NCBI RefSeq assembly: GCF_001438845.1
Contig: NZ_JQCL01000080.1
Coordinates: 162,073-226,072, forward strand
Origin: Lactiplantibacillus xiangfangensis
GTDB taxonomy: Bacteria; Bacillota; Bacilli; Lactobacillales; Lactobacillaceae
DNA length: 64,000 nucleotides
Reading direction: 5' to 3'
Positions 33,282-42,763 of the stretch are shown here, in pieces (the stretch's first letter is position 1; every line of letters starts with the position of its first letter). The notes under the pieces are model-generated. The model saw nothing but the letters and a program-made list of their open reading frames with translations. It was not told the DNA's origin and ran no database searches. The position numbers were made by a program, and so were the translations under genes.

Positions 33282-34937
33282 ATGAAAGACATTGAAATCG
33301 CACAACAAGTGACACCCGAACCAATTACTGAGATTGCAGCGAAGGCCGGTTTAACGGCTGACCAAATTGACCAGTACGGGAGTGCCAAAGCTAAATTAAA
33401 ACTACCGTTACCAGTGAAGGATACGAAACGTAAGTTGATCTTGGTTACGTCAATCAACCCAACGCCCGCTGGTGAGGGTAAGTCGACCGTCACGATTGGC
33501 TTAGGGGACGCGCTGACTAAGATTGGCAAGTCAACTATTATTGCCTTACGAGAACCATCCTTAGGCCCTGTCATGGGGATGAAGGGTGGCGCCACTGGTG
33601 GTGGCTACTCGCAAGTGATTCCAATGGAAGATATTAACTTGCACTTTACGGGTGACATGCACGCCTTAACCGCAGCTAATAATACGTTGGCGGCGTTGAT
33701 TGATAACCACATCCAGCAAGGCAACGAACTGAATATTGATGAACGGCGTATTCAATGGAAACGTGCGCTTGATATTAATGACCGTGCATTACGGCACACC
33801 ATCATCGGGTTAGGCGGCCCTACGTCAGGGGTGCCGCGTGAAGATGGTTTTGATATCACGGTGGCCAGTGAACTGATGGCCATTTTGTGCTTATCCGAAA
33901 ATATTGCCGATTTAAAGCGCCGGATTAATCGCATCGTGATTGGTTATACGCGTGATCGCAAACCGGTCACCGTAGCAGACTTAAAAGTTGGTGGCGCCAT
34001 TGCGTTACTATTAAAAGATGCGTTACGGCCAAACTTAGTTCAAACGTTGGCCCACACGCCGGCGTTCGTTCACGGTGGCCCGTTTGCCAACATTGCTCAC
34101 GGGTGTAACAGTGTTTTAGCAACCCAAGCTGGGCTAAACTTAGCCGACTACACGGTGACTGAAGCTGGTTTCGGTGCCGATTTAGGCGGACAAAAGTTCA
34201 TGGATATTAACGTTCCAGCTGTGGGTCAGGCACCGAACGCCGTTGTGATCGTCGCAACGATTCGGGCTTTGAAGATGCACGGTGGCGTTGCCTTAAAGGA
34301 ATTAGGTACTGAAAACGTGCCAGCACTAAAGAATGGTTTGGCTAACTTAGGTCACCACGTCGCAGCTATGCAACGGTATGGCGTGCCCGTCGTGGTTGCC
34401 ATCAACCAATTTACGGCCGATACCGAAAATGAAATTCAAACGGTCAAGGATTACTGCGCTAACCTCGGTGTTGAAGCCGTCTTAGCCGATGTCTGGGGTC
34501 AAGGTGGTGCCGGTGCAACTGACCTTGCACAAACTGTTGTTAAGCTTTGTGATCAGCCGAGTGAATTCAAGTCAATTTACAACGCTGACGATGATTTGGA
34601 AACGAAGATCCAAGCCATTGTAACGAAGACTTATGGTGGCGCCAAGGTTGAATACTCAGGCAAGGCTAAGCGTCAGTTAAAGGCGTTTGCGCAACGGGGC
34701 TGGGACAAGTTACCAGTCTGCATGGCAAAGACCCAATATTCGCTGAGTGACAATCCAAAGTTATTGGGCGCCCCTAAGGACTTTACGATTAATGTGCGTG
34801 AATTCGTGCCGAAGTTAGGTGCTGGATTCGTTGTTGCTTTGACAGGAAATGTCTTGACGATGCCAGGTCTACCTAAACATCCAGCTGCCTTAGACATGGA
34901 TATTTCAGACGACGGTAAAATTTCTGGCTTATTCTAA
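33282..34937 (+). CDS. fhs: Formate-tetrahydrofolate ligase
   Basis: 551 residues from ATG 33282 (GGGGCGG upstream). The ATP-binding P-loop [13 protein letters not shown] (~63-75) and the signatures [35 protein letters not shown] and [15 protein letters not shown] are diagnostic. It makes 10-formyl-THF from formate, THF and ATP, feeding purine and fMet synthesis. Full length. Single-gene unit with its own promoter and terminator. Confidence 0.98.
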   Translation: MKDIEIAQQVTPEPITEIAAKAGLTADQIDQYGSAKAKLKLPLPVKDTKRKLILVTSINPTPAGEGKSTVTIGLGDALTKIGKSTIIALREPSLGPVMGMKGGATGGGYSQVIPMEDINLHFTGDMHALTAANNTLAALIDNHIQQGNELNIDERRIQWKRALDINDRALRHTIIGLGGPTSGVPREDGFDITVASELMAILCLSENIADLKRRINRIVIGYTRDRKPVTVADLKVGGAIALLLKDALRPNLVQTLAHTPAFVHGGPFANIAHGCNSVLATQAGLNLADYTVTEAGFGADLGGQKFMDINVPAVGQAPNAVVIVATIRALKMHGGVALKELGTENVPALKNGLANLGHHVAAMQRYGVPVVVAINQFTADTENEIQTVKDYCANLGVEAVLADVWGQGGAGATDLAQTVVKLCDQPSEFKSIYNADDDLETKIQAIVTKTYGGAKVEYSGKAKRQLKAFAQRGWDKLPVCMAKTQYSLSDNPKLLGAPKDFTINVREFVPKLGAGFVVALTGNVLTMPGLPKHPAALDMDISDDGKISGLF

Positions 34938-34954
34938 AACTAATGAAGTCTATC

Positions 34955-34985
34955 AAAAAAGGTCGGTCTGCGTACCGGCTTTTTT
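34955..34985 (+). terminator. Terminator of fhs
   Basis: AAAAAAGGTCGGT pairs with ACCGGCTTTTTT around CTGCGT. Confidence 0.9.
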
Positions 34986-35009
34986 GGTTGCTTATAAATT
35001 AGCCGCTTC

Positions 35010-35170
35010 GGTGGGTAGAACCGGTGTGCTATGGGGATGGTCCCAGCCAAAGTACTGTCTGTGACCTCAATTCAAAGCCGATAGCTCACGTCTTTAAATT
35101 GCCCCGCAATATTAACCGACCGAGAAACGCCGGCTAATATTGCCGACACAGCACACCAATTCTACCCACC
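35010..35170. repeat. 161-base inverted-repeat element with internal hairpin
   Basis: 21-base ends GGTGGGTAGAACCGGTGTGCT (35010-35030) and, inverted at 35150-35170, the same sequence with two changes. Inside, GCAATATTAACCG (35106-35118) pairs with CGGCTAATATTGC (about 35131-35143). No open frame of note. The architecture suits a MITE-like element or a large folded RNA. Confidence 0.75.
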
Positions 35171-35208
35171 TTCGCTAAATAGTGCTTTTTATTGTGATAA
35201 GTCTAATT

Positions 35209-35404
35209 TTATTGGATCATCGGAGGCCGTCACTGATAGCATCGATCGTGATGGTGGCGTTGAGGTGGTGGTTTTCCACCTTTACACCACGGACGGTCCG
35301 GGACACTTGCGGGCTTTGCAAGGGTTCCGGGCGAGGGGCAAGACCGTTTATCAGGCTTGACCCGGTCCCACGACCGCATGTTATCAGTGACGACCGGATT
35401 TAAT
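35209..35404 (+). repeat. Structured intergenic repeat, copy B
   Basis: Second copy of the element at 9472-9670, here in plus orientation. Ends GGCCGTCACTGATAGCAT (35225-35242) and, inverted at 35378-35395, GGTCGTCACTGATAACAT. The internal hairpins are AGGTGG/CCACCT, GGGACACTTGC/GCAAGGGTTCC and GGGGCAAG/CTTGACCC. A 73-codon frame shares its C-terminal 40 codons with the frame in copy A. Confidence 0.8.
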
Positions 35405-35513
35405 CATAAGCCAATCGATTTGATTTTGCTTTTCAATCGACACTTACTTTTAAAAGAAAGATAGCGTTTCGTAGGAGTTCTGCCACGCATGGGTACTTTC
35501 TTTTGGTATAATT

Positions 35514-35522
35514 GAACAAAGT
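35514..35522 (+). promoter_or_regulatory. Extended -10 promoter for lspA
   Basis: TGGTATAAT: TGn plus a perfect TATAAT at 35517-35522, 24 bases before the lspA start. Confidence 0.55.
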
Positions 35523-35546
35523 TTAGCGGAATGTGAGGATCAGCGT

Positions 35547-35996
35547 ATGTGGATTTATTGGGTATTAATGTTTGTACTGGTCATCGTTGACCAGGTAATT
35601 AAGTCAGCCATCGTGGGCCATATTGCACTAGGCGCAAGTATTAGTATTGTGCCGGGCTTACTGTCTTTGACGAACTTACATAATAGCGGTGCCGCTTGGA
35701 GTATCTTACAGGGAAAGATGAGTTTCTTTTACCTGATTTCAGTCGTCGCACTAGGTGTGATGGTGTATTTGCTATGGCGGCTTCGGCAGCGTCGTTTGTA
35801 TGAATTCGGGATTGTCCTCATGATTGCCGGGACTTTAGGCAACTTCATTGACCGGATTCGTATCGGTTACGTGGTGGACATGTTCCAATTAGACTTTATC
35901 AATTTTCCAATCTTTAACTTTGCGGACCTATGCTTAACGGTAGGCGTTGTTTTGATTTTGATTGGTGTTTTGCGGGATGATAGTTTTGACAAATAA
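35547..35996 (+). CDS. lspA: Lipoprotein signal peptidase (signal peptidase II)
   Basis: 149 residues with four membrane helices. Conserved boxes are seen: VDQVIK near the N-terminus, NSGAAWSIL, GTLGNFIDRIRIGYVVDMF with the first catalytic Asp, and FPIFNFADLCLTVG with the second. It removes signal peptides from diacylglyceryl-modified prolipoproteins in the membrane. It overlaps the next gene, the lspA-rluD pairing seen in many Bacillota. Confidence 0.97.
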   Translation: MWIYWVLMFVLVIVDQVIKSAIVGHIALGASISIVPGLLSLTNLHNSGAAWSILQGKMSFFYLISVVALGVMVYLLWRLRQRRLYEFGIVLMIAGTLGNFIDRIRIGYVVDMFQLDFINFPIFNFADLCLTVGVVLILIGVLRDDSFDK

Positions 35997-36933
35997 GGTA
36001 CGGGATGCGGCTGATTTAACGACCGCACAACAACAGTTTACGATTACAGATCAGAGCGGGCGCCTGGATAAAGTTTTAGCGGGACTACAGACGATTTGGA
36101 CGCGGTCGCAAGTGGATAAATTAATTAAGACGGACCAAGTGACGGTTAATGGTCAGCTGCAGGCTAGTAAGTATAAGGTCAAAGCGGGTGATCAGATTAC
36201 GGTGGCCGAACAAGTGGTTCAGTCAACGGAAATTGAACCCGAAGATATTCCACTTGACGTGGTGTACGAGGACGATGACGTGCTCGTCGTCAATAAGCCT
36301 CAGGGAATGGTTGTCCATCCCGCACCCGGGCATCCGGACCACACGCTAGTCAACGCGTTACTTTTCCATAGTCCGTTATCGACCATCAACGGCGAGTTTC
36401 GGCCGGGAATCGTTCACCGGATCGATAAGGATACATCTGGGTTACTGATGGTCGCAAAAAATGATCACGCGCACCGCTCACTAGCGGCACAATTAAAGGC
36501 CAAGACGAATCTCCGGGAGTACGTTGCCCTCGTCCACGGTGTGATCAAGGAAGATACGGGAACGGTCAACGCACCACTAGGTCGCTCACCAAAGGATCGC
36601 AAGAAGCAGGCCATTGTCGCTACCGGTCGTCCGGCGGTAACACATTTCAAGGTCTTAAAGCGGTATCAGCACTACACGTTGATCAGTTGTCGCTTGGAAA
36701 CGGGCCGTACCCACCAAATTCGGGTACATTTGCAGTCAATTGGGCACCCGTTAGTGGGCGATCCGCTGTACGGGCCTAAAAAGACGATCAAGGGTAAGGG
36801 GCAGTTTTTACACGCCCGCTTGTTAGGGTTCAAGCATCCGGTCACCGGGGAGCAGCTTACCTTTGAAGCACCGTTGCCACCGATTTTTAAAGCAACGCTT
36901 GACCGGCTTGACAAAACCGACTTGAATCATTAA
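35977..36933 (+). CDS. rluD: RluD-family 23S rRNA/tRNA pseudouridine synthase
   Basis: 318 residues from ATG 35977, which overlaps the lspA end by 20 bases; the ribosome binding site is weak, and the start could also be TTG 35986. An S4 RNA-binding domain (~20-75) precedes the catalytic domain with HRIDKDTSGLLMVAKN (catalytic Asp), then RTHQIRVHL and GHPLVGDPLYG. It isomerises uridines in structured RNA. YlyB-like members next to lspA are common; the exact position modified is unknown. Confidence 0.92.
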   Translation: MIVLTNKVRDAADLTTAQQQFTITDQSGRLDKVLAGLQTIWTRSQVDKLIKTDQVTVNGQLQASKYKVKAGDQITVAEQVVQSTEIEPEDIPLDVVYEDDDVLVVNKPQGMVVHPAPGHPDHTLVNALLFHSPLSTINGEFRPGIVHRIDKDTSGLLMVAKNDHAHRSLAAQLKAKTNLREYVALVHGVIKEDTGTVNAPLGRSPKDRKKQAIVATGRPAVTHFKVLKRYQHYTLISCRLETGRTHQIRVHLQSIGHPLVGDPLYGPKKTIKGKGQFLHARLLGFKHPVTGEQLTFEAPLPPIFKATLDRLDKTDLNH

Positions 36934-36945
36934 TCTAACAGTAAT

Positions 36946-37043
36946 GAGAGTCCTTTAATCCGGCCCTGCGAGACTGAAAGGCAAAACTGTTAACAATAAC
37001 TTTTCGTCGACGGTCGGGACATTGTGTCCGGCCGTCTTTCTTT
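36946..37043 (+). promoter_or_regulatory. PyrR-dependent attenuator upstream of pyrR
   Basis: 36946-36982 carries the PyrR binding-loop hallmark: AGTCCTTTAATCCGGCCCTG followed by CGAGACTGAAAGGC, like the anti-antiterminators of other pyr operons. A terminator hairpin follows at 37009-37043 (GACGGTCGGGACA with TGTCCGGCCGTC, then TTTCTTT). With UMP-bound PyrR, transcription should stop here. Read from sequence by analogy to known PyrR leaders. Confidence 0.82.
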
Positions 37044-37067
37044 GTAATGTTGGTGACTCGAATGTAG

Positions 37068-37616
<549 letters not shown>

Positions 37617-37652
37617 GTTTTAATTAAGTCAAACAAATGAGAAGGGATCGCA

Positions 37653-38735
37653 ATGGCAGACCGCTATTTGATTCTTGAAGACGGCAGTGCCTACCTCGGT
37701 GAAGGCTTTGGCTCACCAGCGGTTTCAACTGGTGAAATCGTATTTAATACGAGTATGACGGGCTATCAAGAAATTATTACCAATCAAATTTATCATAACC
37801 AAATTATTGCTTTCACCCAACCTACCATCGGCAGTTACGGTATCAATCATGACAGCTACGAATCGATTTTGCCGACTGTCAAAGGGGTCGTTGTTCGTGA
37901 TGTGGCTAGTATTTCAACTAACCGGCAACGGCGCTGGTCGTTGGACCAATACTTGAAACAGCAAAATATTCCGGGTATCAGTCATATTGACACCCGCCAC
38001 TTGGCGAAACAGCTACGTGCCAGTGGGCCAATGAAGGCCAGTATTGTTGATGTGGCGGACGCGCACGCTTTTGACCAATTAGGGGCGACCGTTCTAACAA
38101 ACCAACAAGTTGCTGCGGTTGCAACACCAAAACCATTTCCTAACCCGGGAACGGGCTTGAACGTCGTGGTCGTTGACTTTGGGCTTAAGCACGGTATTTT
38201 ACGGGAACTCAGTAAACGGGCCTGCAACGTTACCGTGTTGCCCTATACCGCAACAACGGAAGAAATTATTAATTTAGATCCGGACGGGGTCATTTTGTCG
38301 ACTGGTCCGGGGAAACCCCAAGATTTACCGGACAGTGTTTTAACGATGATTCAAAACATCCAAAACCGGATTCCGTTATTTGCGATTGGTTTAGGTCACG
38401 AACTCTTTGCGATGGCGAACGGGGCTTCGATTATGAAGTTGTCACCAGAACATCACGGGGCCAATCATCCCATTCGTGAAGTGATTACGAACCAAATCAT
38501 TTACGCGTCACAGGGACAAGGATTTGCGGTTGATCCCGCAACGATTGATCGCAACAAGCTCATCACGACGTTTGTCGATTTGATTGATGGGACGATTCAG
38601 GGCTTACGTTTTCGTGACTTTCCGGCGTTCTCCGTTCAATTTTTCCCGGACGGGGCACCGGGTCCGACCGAAGTCCGCGATATCTTTGATGAATTTGTTG
38701 AATCAATGCAGCAAGCAAGGGGGCCAATTTGGTGA
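37653..38735 (+). CDS. Carbamoyl-phosphate synthase small-subunit homologue lacking the glutaminase triad
   Basis: 360 residues, full length for CarA, colinear from RYLILEDGSAYLGEGFG to the end. The N-terminal CPSase domain (~1-140) is well kept, including NTSMTGYQEIITN and GISHIDTRHLAKQLR. In the glutamine amidotransferase domain the nucleophile elbow G-I-C-L-G-H-Q reads A-I-G-L-G-H-E: Cys is Gly246. The catalytic His-Pro-Glu reads Phe331-Pro-Asp333. Glutamine hydrolysis is therefore not expected. AGAAGGGA precedes the ATG. It follows pyrR by 36 bases and its stop overlaps the next start (GTGA). Confidence 0.92.
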   Translation: MADRYLILEDGSAYLGEGFGSPAVSTGEIVFNTSMTGYQEIITNQIYHNQIIAFTQPTIGSYGINHDSYESILPTVKGVVVRDVASISTNRQRRWSLDQYLKQQNIPGISHIDTRHLAKQLRASGPMKASIVDVADAHAFDQLGATVLTNQQVAAVATPKPFPNPGTGLNVVVVDFGLKHGILRELSKRACNVTVLPYTATTEEIINLDPDGVILSTGPGKPQDLPDSVLTMIQNIQNRIPLFAIGLGHELFAMANGASIMKLSPEHHGANHPIREVITNQIIYASQGQGFAVDPATIDRNKLITTFVDLIDGTIQGLRFRDFPAFSVQFFPDGAPGPTEVRDIFDEFVESMQQARGPIW

Positions 38736-41293
38736 ATAATCAAGCGTTACAAAAGGTCCTCATCATCGGTGCTGGCCATAACGACATTGGGCGCGAAGGG
38801 CAACACGATGCGGCTGTGACCCAAATGGGATCGGCGATTCGTAAACTAGGGATTGCCGTAGTTTTAGTTGATAACAACGCTTACTCGGTTGCGGCTGAAA
38901 ATAATTTTGCGGATAAGGTCTACATTGAACCTTTGACGGTCGCTGCGTTGTCACGGGTGATTGAAACTGAACAACCGGACGCCCTAATTCCATCATTAGG
39001 TGGGATTCAATCGGTCAATCTGATTCAAGGACTAATTCGCAACAACGTGCTAAAAAATAATCAGGTACGGCTTTTGCAGTGGGACCAAGATACGGTCGAC
39101 ATGATTGTCAACCCGGCACTCATGAGTAACCGACTCAAAGCAATCGGTGAACCCGTGATTGCCTCGCAAGTTGTGGCTAGTGAACCGGAAGCCTTTGCGG
39201 TCGTCCGCAAAGTTGGTTTTCCAGTCATTGTGAAGTCGGTGGCGCCCCGAATTGAGGCCAGTCGCCAACTGTGTGAAGACGAAGACGATTTAGAGCGAGC
39301 GCTCAAGATGGGGTTCAAGGTCTCCGCTACGAAGCAGTGTATTGTGGAACAAAGTATTGTTGGTTATAAGGAACTGGAATTTGTGGCCGTTCGGGATCAG
39401 AAAGATACGGCCCTACTAATCAGCGGGATGGAAAATTTTGATCCGGTCGGGATTCATTCGGCGGATTCAATCGTGTTTGCGCCGACGCAAACCATCACGG
39501 ATCAGGAGTATCAGCAATTCCGGACCGCAACGTTAAAAATTATGCGAAATCTACGCATTGTCGGTAGTTGCCACGTGCAATTTGCATTGGACCCGACGAC
39601 GCAAAATTACTACGTTATTAAAGTGACGCCGTACTTTGACCGTACGATGGCCTTAACCGCCCGTGCCACGGGTTACCCACTGGCCCGGGTTGTTGCGAAC
39701 CTAATCGTTGGCATTAGTTTAGCGGAAGTTAAGTTGCCAAGTAATTACCGTAAGCAGACGGCTTTAATTGAACCCGTGCTCGACCACATTGTCTGCCGGA
39801 TCCCGGTTTGGCCGTTTAACGTCTTGAAAAAGGTCAGCCATCAACTCGACACGGTGACGGAATCAACTGGTTCCGTCATTGGGATTGGACGGTCGACGGA
39901 GGAAGCCTTGCTAAAAGGGCTCCGTTCGACAGATGAATCGCGTTACCACGTGATTGCAAATCAGCCACAAAATTACTCAGAAGGTGAGTTGATTCAACGG
40001 TTGATTCATCCCCAAGCTGGGCGCATGTTAATTTTGCTGGAAGCATTGAACCGGGGTTACCAGATTGATGAACTGTCAGAATTAACAAAGATTGACGCGT
40101 TTTATTTCTACAAATTGCGGCACATTATCGAAATCGAGCAAGCGTTGCGTGACCGACCATTTGACGTGCACGCGTTAGGCCGGGCCAAGTACTTTGGGTT
40201 TACCGACGAAGACGCAGCAGATGCTTGGCATAGTGACGTCGCCAAGGTTCGGCAGTTTGCCTTAGAAAATGAGATTCACGCGACCTTTAAAGAAGTCGAA
40301 CCCACGGCTGGTGAGTTTACTGAGCAGACGAACACCTACTATTCAACTTATGAATTTGATAACGAAAGCCAGCAACAATCGGGGCGGCGCGTTGTCGTTA
40401 TTGGGACGGGTGCAAACCGGATTGGGACCAACCATGGGAACGATTATTTAGTGTCGCAACTGCTGTTTTATTTAAAAAAGGCGGATTACGAACCGATTTT
40501 AATTAATGCAAATCCGAACAGTGTGTCGATGACCCCGCAACTGGCGTCTAAACGGTACATTGAACCGAAGCAGCATTCAGATATTTTGAATATTTTAGCA
40601 ATTGAAAAACCACTATTGATTTTTACCACGTACCACGATTACCGGTTGGGGCAAGAATTGCAGAAGGCCGGTCACCAAGTGATTCAAATCAATAACGATT
40701 TGCCACGCGAGCAGATTAAGACCAATGATTCGCCAGCGGTAGAAGTGATTACGGATGGTGTTGACGTGAGCGTCTTTGGCATCAGTGAAATTATTGCGGG
40801 TAACAATTTACGGTCAAACGTCCGCGGGTCGATTGCGGTCTTTCCAGTTCGGGATAAGGCTGAAAACCAAGCTATCAAAGCGCTCAACGAGGAAGTTAAG
40901 AAGCGTGTCTTGGCATTCGGTATTCCCGGGCTATACACGGTTCGCTTGGCTATCGCTGATGGACAGCTCCAATTAGCAACGGTCGAGCCGATGAGTATTG
41001 CAACCATGGCGTTGATCAGTAAGGCAAGTGGTTCGAGCGTGACCCGCTTGCTACTGCACGTTAAATTGGGCGAAGCGCTCAGCAAAGTGATGTACGATTA
41101 CCCGGACGTAAATCAACCGGGGCCCGTCTACGTTCAAGCGAATACGTTCCCGTATAATCAACTTCAGATTTATGACGAAGATGAAGTGACGGGAGAACCT
41201 GGGCACGCGACTGGGACCGTGATTGCACATGGTCAAACGTTAAAAGACGCGCTAGTCGCACTGAACGCGGGTAACGAGGATACTGATTTTTAA
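38732..41293 (+). CDS. Carbamoyl-phosphate synthase large-subunit homologue, catalytically degenerate and truncated
   Basis: 853 residues from GTG 38732, coupled to the previous stop (AAGGGGG upstream); CarB is normally ~1060. The N-terminal half is colinear with CarB, but the MGGSGGG loop reads P-R-I-E-A-S-R and the metal site E-M-N-P-R reads Lys297-V-Thr299-P-Tyr301. The middle helical domain is present. In the second half about 80-90 residues of the ATP-grasp domain are missing, including its glycine loop, and I-E-V-N-P-R reads A-T-V-E-P-M. It ends where the MGS-like allosteric domain should begin. A functional CPSase is very unlikely; the long open frame argues for a retained non-catalytic role. 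Confidence 0.92.
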   Translation: MNNQALQKVLIIGAGHNDIGREGQHDAAVTQMGSAIRKLGIAVVLVDNNAYSVAAENNFADKVYIEPLTVAALSRVIETEQPDALIPSLGGIQSVNLIQGLIRNNVLKNNQVRLLQWDQDTVDMIVNPALMSNRLKAIGEPVIASQVVASEPEAFAVVRKVGFPVIVKSVAPRIEASRQLCEDEDDLERALKMGFKVSATKQCIVEQSIVGYKELEFVAVRDQKDTALLISGMENFDPVGIHSADSIVFAPTQTITDQEYQQFRTATLKIMRNLRIVGSCHVQFALDPTTQNYYVIKVTPYFDRTMALTARATGYPLARVVANLIVGISLAEVKLPSNYRKQTALIEPVLDHIVCRIPVWPFNVLKKVSHQLDTVTESTGSVIGIGRSTEEALLKGLRSTDESRYHVIANQPQNYSEGELIQRLIHPQAGRMLILLEALNRGYQIDELSELTKIDAFYFYKLRHIIEIEQALRDRPFDVHALGRAKYFGFTDEDAADAWHSDVAKVRQFALENEIHATFKEVEPTAGEFTEQTNTYYSTYEFDNESQQQSGRRVVVIGTGANRIGTNHGNDYLVSQLLFYLKKADYEPILINANPNSVSMTPQLASKRYIEPKQHSDILNILAIEKPLLIFTTYHDYRLGQELQKAGHQVIQINNDLPREQIKTNDSPAVEVITDGVDVSVFGISEIIAGNNLRSNVRGSIAVFPVRDKAENQAIKALNEEVKKRVLAFGIPGLYTVRLAIADGQLQLATVEPMSIATMALISKASGSSVTRLLLHVKLGEALSKVMYDYPDVNQPGPVYVQANTFPYNQLQIYDEDEVTGEPGHATGTVIAHGQTLKDALVALNAGNEDTDF

Positions 41294-41335
41294 ATTTTAG
41301 GTGTGGGACAAAAGCTCTTTTGGCTAAAATGATAG

Positions 41336-41375
41336 AAATAACCATTCAGAAAACGATAGTTCTGAATGGTTATTT
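41336..41375 (+). terminator. Terminator of the pyrR operon
   Basis: AAATAACCATTCAGAA pairs perfectly with TTCTGAATGGTTATTT around AACGATAG. Confidence 0.9.
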
Positions 41376-41467
41376 TAGTCTTGAGGCAAAAGCTTAACTT
41401 TTCAATGACAGCGATTACAGCTGTGCTATGATTAATAGTGAAGTTTAATATAAAGGTTGGGATTCTT

Positions 41468-42061
41468 TTGACAAAAACATTGTATTTAATGCGTCACGGT
41501 CAGACACTGTTTAACCGATTACATCGGATTCAAGGGGCGAGTGATTCTCCGTTGACTGAACAGGGGATTGCGGACGCAAAGCGGGTTGGCGACTATTTTA
41601 AGCGCCACGCCATCAAGTTCGACCATGCGTATTGCTCCACACAAGAACGGGCTAGCGATACGCTAGAACTTGTGACGGACCAGCCGTACGAACGGTTAAA
41701 AGGAATCAAAGAATGGGAGTTTGGGGTTTTTGAAGGTGAAAGTGAAGTTTTAAATCCAAAGCCTGATCCCGAACGCCAAAGTCATGGCGATTTCTTTTTG
41801 CAGTACGGTGGCGAAAATGATTTTCAAGTACAGGACCGCGTCGTTAAAACGCTGACGGCAATTATGGAACGACCGGATAATCAGCAAGTGCTCGCTGTTA
41901 GTCACGGGGGCGCTAGTTTTATGTTTTTGCGGCGCTGGCTATCAATGGATGAGATTAAACGTCGCCAGATTCGTTTTGAAAATTGTGCGGTGTTCAAGTT
42001 TAGCTATGATGACGGTAAATTCATGTTTGAATCCGTCCATAATCTAGATGACCCCGAGTAA
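41468..42061 (+). CDS. Histidine phosphatase superfamily protein (phosphoglycerate mutase-like)
   Basis: 197 residues from TTG 41468, so that LMRHGQT follows immediately after the start; ten extra upstream codons lie in the same frame but precede the AAAGG site. LMRHGQTLFN carries the catalytic His, ERASDTLEL the Arg, EWEFGVFEGE the acid region and VSHGGASF the second His. Many such proteins are broad phosphatases rather than glycolytic mutases. Confidence 0.92.
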   Translation: MTKTLYLMRHGQTLFNRLHRIQGASDSPLTEQGIADAKRVGDYFKRHAIKFDHAYCSTQERASDTLELVTDQPYERLKGIKEWEFGVFEGESEVLNPKPDPERQSHGDFFLQYGGENDFQVQDRVVKTLTAIMERPDNQQVLAVSHGGASFMFLRRWLSMDEIKRRQIRFENCAVFKFSYDDGKFMFESVHNLDDPE

Positions 42062-42095
42062 CTAAGCTAAATTAAAATTATGTAAACTAGAATGT

Positions 42096-42147
42096 AAAAA
42101 GTCAAGATTCTCGCAGACAATTAGTTTGTGAGCAGTCCTGACTTTTT
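42096..42147. terminator. Bidirectional terminator
   Basis: AAAAAGTCA at 42096-42104 pairs with TGACTTTTT at 42139-42147, with an imperfect extension; between convergent genes. Confidence 0.8.
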
Positions 42148-42149
42148 GG

Positions 42150-42542
42150 TTACCGCCAAAATGAAGTGGTTTCCATTTTAGTGGTGATATTAAATTGGAT
42201 GGCTGTTTTGAGCAAGTCGTAATTAACTGGTTCATCGAATTTGATCTGCCAGAGCATTTTAGTCGTCTTGTCCCCGGCAGCGGTAATGCGTTCATTAAAT
42301 TGGTCAAGGGTGTATTTTTCGAGCGCCACGTTGAAATGGTCCTTGGCGATGCTAAACCCGATAATAAACGTTTCGTGAGCTGTAAACATTGGCTGGTTCC
42401 AAGCGAGTCTGGGAGCGAGTTCCGGGAATGTTTGGCTAACCCAATTAAGGACGGCAGTGAGCGTCTCTTGATGGGGAGTATCAGTTATTTTGGTTAAGTA
42501 AGGCTTAAAGGCAGCGAGCTGAGGATCTAACGTAATTGCCAT
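42150..42542 (-). CDS. YdhG/DUF1801-family protein
   Basis: 130 residues. The pattern FPELAPRLAWNQPMFTAHETFIIGFSIAKDHFNVALE matches the DUF1801/YdhG (frataxin-like 'iron chaperone') family of small cytoplasmic proteins. No catalytic motif is known for the family. ATG 42542, AAAGGAG upstream. Single-gene unit. Confidence 0.85.
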   Translation of the reverse strand: MAITLDPQLAAFKPYLTKITDTPHQETLTAVLNWVSQTFPELAPRLAWNQPMFTAHETFIIGFSIAKDHFNVALEKYTLDQFNERITAAGDKTTKMLWQIKFDEPVNYDLLKTAIQFNITTKMETTSFWR

Positions 42543-42695
42543 GGTAAACTCCTTTGGTTAATTAGTAGTTTGTTTGGTTTTAGTTTAGAGATTTCTATAG
42601 TTTGGCGCAAGAAAAACCCCCTGATACCCACACAGATCAGGAGGAAAAGAACTTACTGGCGATACGTGAGGTGCCACTCTTAGATTCAGTCCTAC

Positions 42696-42734
42696 AAAAA
42701 ACCGTCTGCCAGGGGAAGTGCTGGTAGGCGGTTT
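42696..42734 (-). terminator. Terminator of small membrane protein gene
   Basis: On the minus strand AAACCGCCTACCAG pairs with CTGGCAGACGGTTT, followed by TTT. Confidence 0.85.
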
Positions 42735-42763
42735 AATTGATTGGCGGAAAATGCTTGGGTAAT

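Noticed and set aside
40684-41085. 133-codon frame opposite the CarB homologue
   Set aside because: Antisense shadow; the plus-strand homology to CarB is clear.
37653-41293. Ordinary carAB pair
   Set aside because: Gene order and length of CarA suggest it, but catalytic residues of both subunits and whole CarB domains are missing.
42195-42497. 100-codon plus-strand frame
   Set aside because: Antisense to the DUF1801 gene, which has a better start and recognisable family.
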